Source of the DNA: Prevotellaceae bacterium UBA7028
Lineage (GTDB): Bacteria > Bacteroidota > Bacteroidia > Bacteroidales > Bacteroidaceae
Reading direction: 5' to 3'
NCBI GenBank assembly: GCA_002494215.1
Contig: DLBF01000020.1
Location: 1-18,471 of the forward strand
Length of the DNA stretch: 18,471 nucleotides
The notes below the pieces were generated by a model, which was not told the DNA's origin, made no database searches, and saw only the letters and a list, made by a program, of their open reading frames with translations. This document shows positions 14,985-18,471 of this stretch, piece by piece (the first letter of the stretch is position 1; every line of letters starts with the position of its first letter). The position numbers and the translations under genes are program-made.

Positions 14985-16408
14985 TAGAAGCCGAACAAGG
15001 GAAGAATAAAGTTACGTATATCATTACTGAAAGCCAGAAGCATAAGCAGGATAATCAGGCCAAGGCCTATCTTCTCGAACCACTCGGCAGCTTTATCAGA
15101 AGGCTGTTTACCCGTGATGCCCTCCCAAAGCAGGAAAACAATATGACCACCATCCAGACCAGGAATAGGAAGGATGTTCATAACAGCCAAGATAATGCTA
15201 ATGAAGGCTGTCAAGAACCAGAACTGCTGCCAGTCCCATGCTGAGGGGAAGATATTACCTATAGCGATGAATGAGCCCACACTCTTGGCACCATCTGCAC
15301 TGGCCAAATACTTCATATCGTTGACATAACCTGTGAGCGTACGCCATCCCTGCTGTAAACCAGCAGGAATACAAGAGAGCAATGTATATGAAACATGTTC
15401 TTTCTTATAGTCTGGTACCATAAACGTTACACCCATCTTGTACTCTTCATCCAAATGAAGCATAACGGTATCGGGCTGAGCATCTTCTGTCAACTGATAA
15501 ACCACCTGCAATTGACGTTGCTGGAGACTGTCGGCATGCGTACAACCTGGAGTAGCCAGAATATCCTGACGACGCAGTGTTACCTCGCAGTCGAAATCCA
15601 CCTTAGTAGAAATTTCCTTGCCATTTACAGCCAGAAGGCGTGTCCCGCTTTGGAAACCTGCCTTATAAGCAGCAGAACCTGGTGCAACACTATCTACGAT
15701 AGCTGGTGTATAAGGAGACATAAAGCGAGGAACGCTCTGAATCATCTCCAACATGTTAAGACCCTTGGCAGGCATCTGCAAAAAGACTTCCTCGTTGCCA
15801 CGCAGTACAGTAACAACAGAGGCATTAGAAAGTGTACGATATATAGAGTTGCTGTACTCAACAATCTCCTTACCATCAACGGCAACGGGGATATCTCCAT
15901 CACGGAAACCTAAGCTTTGAGCTTCCTTATTGAACTGGAAACCCTGTGTCATGTCGCGCATGGGCAGATAATCACGCCCCCAGGTAAACATGATAGCGCT
16001 ATATATGAACCATGCAGTAAGAAAGTTCATAAGCACGCCACCAAACATGATGAAGAAACGCTTCCAGACTTTCTGGGCGCGGAACTCGTTAGCCTGCGCT
16101 GGTTTTTTCATCTGCTCAAGGTCCATACTCTCGTCTATCATGCCTGATATCTTAACGTATCCGCCAAGGGGAATCCAACCAATACCATATTCTGTCTCGT
16201 TGTTCTTGAAACGAGGGAAAAGGCGGGTAAACCACTTGGAACGTGTGCTAAAGAGGTGGAACTTGTAGTCGAAGAACATATAGAACTTCTCTACCTTCAC
16301 CCCAAAGAGCTTAGAGAAACCAAAGTGTCCACCCTCATGGAGGACCACCAACAAACTGAGGCAACACAAGAGCTGCAATGCTTTGATAAGAACTACTTGA
16401 ACATCCAT
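14984..16408 (-). CDS. rseP: RseP-type site-2 (M50) intramembrane zinc metalloprotease
   Basis: The protein has 474 residues. It is an inner-membrane protease that cleaves transmembrane segments of substrates such as anti-sigma factors, usually after a first periplasmic cut. The first membrane helix carries the zinc motif HEGGH (H24, E25, H28). The second zinc site is the conserved LDGG (418-421) in ILPIPGLDGGHIVF near the C-terminus. Between them are further membrane helices (FFIMFGGVLMNFLTAWFIYS) and a periplasmic region that fits two PDZ-like domains, including PAIVDSVAPGSAAYKAGFQS. The start ATG at 16408 leaves the usual very short N-terminus before the first helix. It lies 27 bases after dxr, an arrangement common in bacteria. 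A possible client is the probable anti-sigma protein at 5385-6383, but that is inference. Confidence 0.95.
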   Translation of the reverse strand: MDVQVVLIKALQLLCCLSLLVVLHEGGHFGFSKLFGVKVEKFYMFFDYKFHLFSTRSKWFTRLFPRFKNNETEYGIGWIPLGGYVKISGMIDESMDLEQMKKPAQANEFRAQKVWKRFFIMFGGVLMNFLTAWFIYSAIMFTWGRDYLPMRDMTQGFQFNKEAQSLGFRDGDIPVAVDGKEIVEYSNSIYRTLSNASVVTVLRGNEEVFLQMPAKGLNMLEMIQSVPRFMSPYTPAIVDSVAPGSAAYKAGFQSGTRLLAVNGKEISTKVDFDCEVTLRRQDILATPGCTHADSLQQRQLQVVYQLTEDAQPDTVMLHLDEEYKMGVTFMVPDYKKEHVSYTLLSCIPAGLQQGWRTLTGYVNDMKYLASADGAKSVGSFIAIGNIFPSAWDWQQFWFLTAFISIILAVMNILPIPGLDGGHIVFLLWEGITGKQPSDKAAEWFEKIGLGLIILLMLLAFSNDIRNFILPLFGF

Positions 16409-16435
16409 ATTTTTGCTTTTTACCTTAATACATTA

Positions 16436-17578
16436 TTATATAAGTGAGGCTGCGACACGACGCGACTCAGCATCGCATGCCAAATAATCCTCGAGAGTTG
16501 ACTGCTCCTGATGCGCAACAGTCTGTAGGGTTTTCTCTATCACATCTGCCATCTGCAGGAAACCACAACGCTCCTGACGGAAGGCTAAGTTAACAACCTC
16601 GTTGGCCGCATTAACAATACAAGGGGCATTTCCGCCTATACGGATAGCCTCGTACGCCATCTTTAAGCAACGGAACTTATCCTCGTCGGGACGTTCGAAG
16701 GTCAAGTCCTTCATCTGCCACCAATCCAAGCGGGGGAAAGAGCTCTCCAAACGGTCGGGGTAAGAGAGAGCCAACTGAATAGGCACACGCATATCGGGTG
16801 CTCCTAACTGCGCCTTTACGGCACCGTCCTTGAACTGTACACCACTATGGATGATGCTCTGCGGATGGACTACTACCAGAATCTGTTCAGGTGCCACATC
16901 AAAGAGCCAACGGGCTTCAATGACCTCGAACCCCTTGTTCATCATACTGGCACTGTCGATGGTTATCTTGGCACCCATATCCCAGTTGGGATGCTTCAAC
17001 GCCATAGCAGGCGTTACATCCTGTAGCTGTTCCTTGGTAAAGTTGCGGAAGGGACCACCACTGGCAGTAAGGATAATCTTCTCTATCTCGCTCTGCTCAC
17101 CCATCAGACTCTGGAAGATAGCGCTATGCTCACTATCAACGGGCAGAATGGGCACATGGTTCTGCAGGCATAGTTCGGTAATCAGTTCACCTGCCACCAC
17201 TAATGTCTCCTTGTTAGCCAGTGCTATGGGCTTCCTGGCCTTGATGGCACTGATGGTGGGACGCAATCCGCTGAATCCCACCAGTGCAGTAAGAACCACA
17301 TCCACGGGATCCATCTGCACTACCTGGCAGAGCGCATCCGCTCCGGCATATACCTGAATCGGTTCGTCAGAAAGCGCCTTCTGTACATACTGGTATTTGC
17401 TCTCATCGGCTATCACGACAGCAGCGGGCTGGAACTTACGAGCCTGCTCTATCAGCAAATCAGCCTGTGAGTTAGCTGTAAGCACATAGGCTTCAAAGAG
17501 GTCAGGATGCTCTTCTATCACCTGAAGTGTCTGGGTTCCTATGCTACCCGTTGATCCTAATATGCAGATTTTCTTCAT
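16436..17578 (-). CDS. dxr: 1-deoxy-D-xylulose 5-phosphate reductoisomerase
   Basis: The enzyme converts DXP to 2-C-methyl-D-erythritol 4-phosphate with NADPH, the committed step of the MEP isoprenoid pathway, in the cytoplasm. The protein has 380 residues from the chosen start, normal for the family. It has the NADPH-binding GSTGSIG (8-14), LANKETLV (120-127), the metal-binding stretch PVDSEHSAIFQ (D148, E150), and the HPNWDMGAKITIDSASMMNK catalytic-loop region. The C-terminal helical domain ends in SRRVAASLI. The frame extends seven codons further to a GTG at 17599, but the ATG at 17578 is preferred. It gives the standard MKKICILGSTGS start and follows a purine-rich stretch, while the extension is derived from an AATT/GAAGAA intergenic run. 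It lies 35 bases after rimM and 27 before rseP. Confidence 0.96.
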   Translation of the reverse strand: MKKICILGSTGSIGTQTLQVIEEHPDLFEAYVLTANSQADLLIEQARKFQPAAVVIADESKYQYVQKALSDEPIQVYAGADALCQVVQMDPVDVVLTALVGFSGLRPTISAIKARKPIALANKETLVVAGELITELCLQNHVPILPVDSEHSAIFQSLMGEQSEIEKIILTASGGPFRNFTKEQLQDVTPAMALKHPNWDMGAKITIDSASMMNKGFEVIEARWLFDVAPEQILVVVHPQSIIHSGVQFKDGAVKAQLGAPDMRVPIQLALSYPDRLESSFPRLDWWQMKDLTFERPDEDKFRCLKMAYEAIRIGGNAPCIVNAANEVVNLAFRQERCGFLQMADVIEKTLQTVAHQEQSTLEDYLACDAESRRVAASLI

Positions 17579-17613
17579 TTTCAATTCTTCTTTCTTCACT
17601 CTTAATTCTTAAT

Positions 17614-18123
17614 TCAGAGATCAAGCAGTCCTTCCGGCAGCCGCATGGTTATGATACGCGCCTGATGATCAATATGGGAGATGAACTGTTCTACGGCAGG
17701 TATGAGACGATCACCAATGTGGAAAAGAATGTTCTGCGTACTGTCATCCACATATGTTATCTCACCCAACTCTCCTGCTTTCTCATCTACGACGCGGAAA
17801 CCGGTAAAGTAACGCCAGGTATATTCTTCGTCCTCATCAGGCTCTGGCGTAAGAGCGTGAGGGAAATATACATCACAGCCGCAAAGTTCCTTGGCTGTCT
17901 CAGCAGAGTCGTAATCCTGGAATTTTATGAGGGCTGTAGTGTCTGAGCGAAAACGATATTCCTCAATAAAAAAAGGAACCAAAATGCCGTCTATACGCAG
18001 AACCAGATAGTCGGCATCGGCACGGTCCCATACGTCATCTGTAAAGGAGAGCGCCACCTCACCACGTACACCATGAGTACGGGTGATGCTTCCTATCTTA
18101 TATACTTCCGATTCCTTTATCAT
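17614..18123 (-). CDS. rimM: Ribosome maturation factor RimM
   Basis: The protein has 169 residues, normal for the family. RimM binds ribosomal protein S19 and assists late maturation of the 30S head. The N-terminal beta-barrel domain starts with KIGSITRTHGVRGEV (9-23), the family hallmark. The C-terminal PRC-barrel domain covers about 95-169 (YTWRYFTGFRVVDEKAGELG, then RLIPAVEQFI). The linker has an acidic stretch (PEPDEDEEY). It sits between murA (49-base gap containing a hairpin) and dxr (35-base gap). rimM is more often grouped with rpsP, trmD and rplS, but a murA-rimM-dxr order fits Bacteroidetes. Confidence 0.95.
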   Translation of the reverse strand: MIKESEVYKIGSITRTHGVRGEVALSFTDDVWDRADADYLVLRIDGILVPFFIEEYRFRSDTTALIKFQDYDSAETAKELCGCDVYFPHALTPEPDEDEEYTWRYFTGFRVVDEKAGELGEITYVDDSTQNILFHIGDRLIPAVEQFISHIDHQARIITMRLPEGLLDL

Positions 18124-18146
18124 AACTTTTCATTCCTCATTTTTAC

Positions 18147-18172
18147 ACTCCCCTCGGGGAGTAAGGAGGGGG
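18147..18172 (+). repeat. Hairpin with G-rich tail abutting the murA stop codon
   Basis: ACTCCCC (18147-18153) pairs with GGGGAGT (18156-18162), leaving two bases between the arms, and is followed by a tail AAGGAGGGGG. The tail reaches the murA stop codon (18173-18175). The layout resembles the unit at rseP, but the tail matches the GGGTGAGGC word only loosely, so membership of the same family is uncertain. Confidence 0.45.
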
Positions 18173-18471
18173 TCACTCCACACGTTTTATATTTGCACCA
18201 AGAGCGTTCAGACGCTCCTCAATGTGTTGATAACCGCGGTCTATCTGACCAATGTTCTCAATACGGCTGGTTCCCTCTGCACTCATAGCGGCAATCAGCA
18301 ATGCGATACCTGCACGGATATCAGGACTTGTCATACGACGAGCATGCAGGGGGAGTTTGTGATTGTGTCCTACAACAACTGCTCTGTGTGGGTCACAAAG
18401 AATAATCTGTGCGCCCATATCTATGAGCTTATCTACGAAAAAGAGTCGGCTCTCGAACATCTTCTGATGAA
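18173..18471 (-). CDS. murA: UDP-N-acetylglucosamine 1-carboxyvinyltransferase, C-terminal part (cut by window end)
   Basis: Only the last 98 or so codons are inside the window; the N-terminal three quarters lie beyond base 18471. MurA transfers enolpyruvate from PEP to UDP-GlcNAc, the first committed step of peptidoglycan synthesis. The visible stretch [20 protein letters not shown], then [31 protein letters not shown] and [19 protein letters not shown], matches the C-terminal end of the EPSP-synthase-like fold in MurA. The catalytic cysteine lies in the missing part. It is the first visible gene of the - strand cluster, and its promoter is outside the window. Confidence 0.93.
   Translation of the reverse strand, partial: HQKMFESRLFFVDKLIDMGAQIILCDPHRAVVVGHNHKLPLHARRMTSPDIRAGIALLIAAMSAEGTSRIENIGQIDRGYQHIEERLNALGANIKRVE

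Noticed and set aside
17579..17599. Upstream GTG start giving dxr seven more residues
   Set aside because: The extension is derived from the AATT/GAAGAA intergenic run, and the ATG at 17578 gives the family-standard N-terminus.

Overview
The window looks like a chromosomal segment of a Bacteroidales bacterium, most likely Prevotella or a close relative. The evidence is a SprA/Sov-type type IX secretion (T9SS) protein, the murA-rimM-dxr-rseP gene order, two Bacteroidetes -7 promoter boxes (TAnnTTTG), an ECF sigma factor overlapping a membrane-anchored partner, and little sign of Shine-Dalgarno sites. All genes appear intact except the two cut by the window edges. I saw no tRNA, rRNA, CRISPR array, transposase or phage gene, and no gene-free stretch longer than 300 bases.

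Layout. (1) Bases 1-4749, + strand: the C-terminal two thirds of SprA, the outer-membrane barrel of the T9SS translocon, followed by a long perfect inverted repeat. (2) Bases 4907-8431, + strand: a three-gene unit made of an ECF sigma factor, an overlapping single-pass membrane protein that is probably its anti-sigma factor, and an exported two-domain protein with a degenerate M23-like domain and an S41 serine protease domain. (3) Bases 8432-8611: a convergent intergenic region with two hairpins. (4) Bases 8612-11179, - strand: an exported GH78 alpha-L-rhamnosidase, divergent from (5) 11408-12001, + strand, an unknown lipoprotein. The two share a 228-base AT-rich region with a recognisable -7 box for each direction. 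(6) Bases 12042-18471, - strand: a long collinear cluster in the order murA (cut by the window edge), rimM, dxr, rseP, small lipoprotein, cca, WYL regulator. It covers peptidoglycan precursor synthesis, 30S maturation, isoprenoid synthesis, intramembrane proteolysis and tRNA 3'-end maturation.

The genes are mostly standard families. The least ordinary signal is a set of short repeat 'words' in the gaps of the - strand cluster. These are GC-rich hairpins followed by a GGGTGAGGC-like tail, AATT-rich runs, and runs of GATTAGG. Related material also lies inside the cca coding sequence as two in-frame insertions of about 48 and 75 bases. The larger insertion is a pair of oppositely oriented hairpin units, like a REP pair, translated as about 25 extra residues just before the HD domain. 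The second point of interest is the sigma/anti-sigma/M23-S41 unit, which may be an envelope-sensing module.
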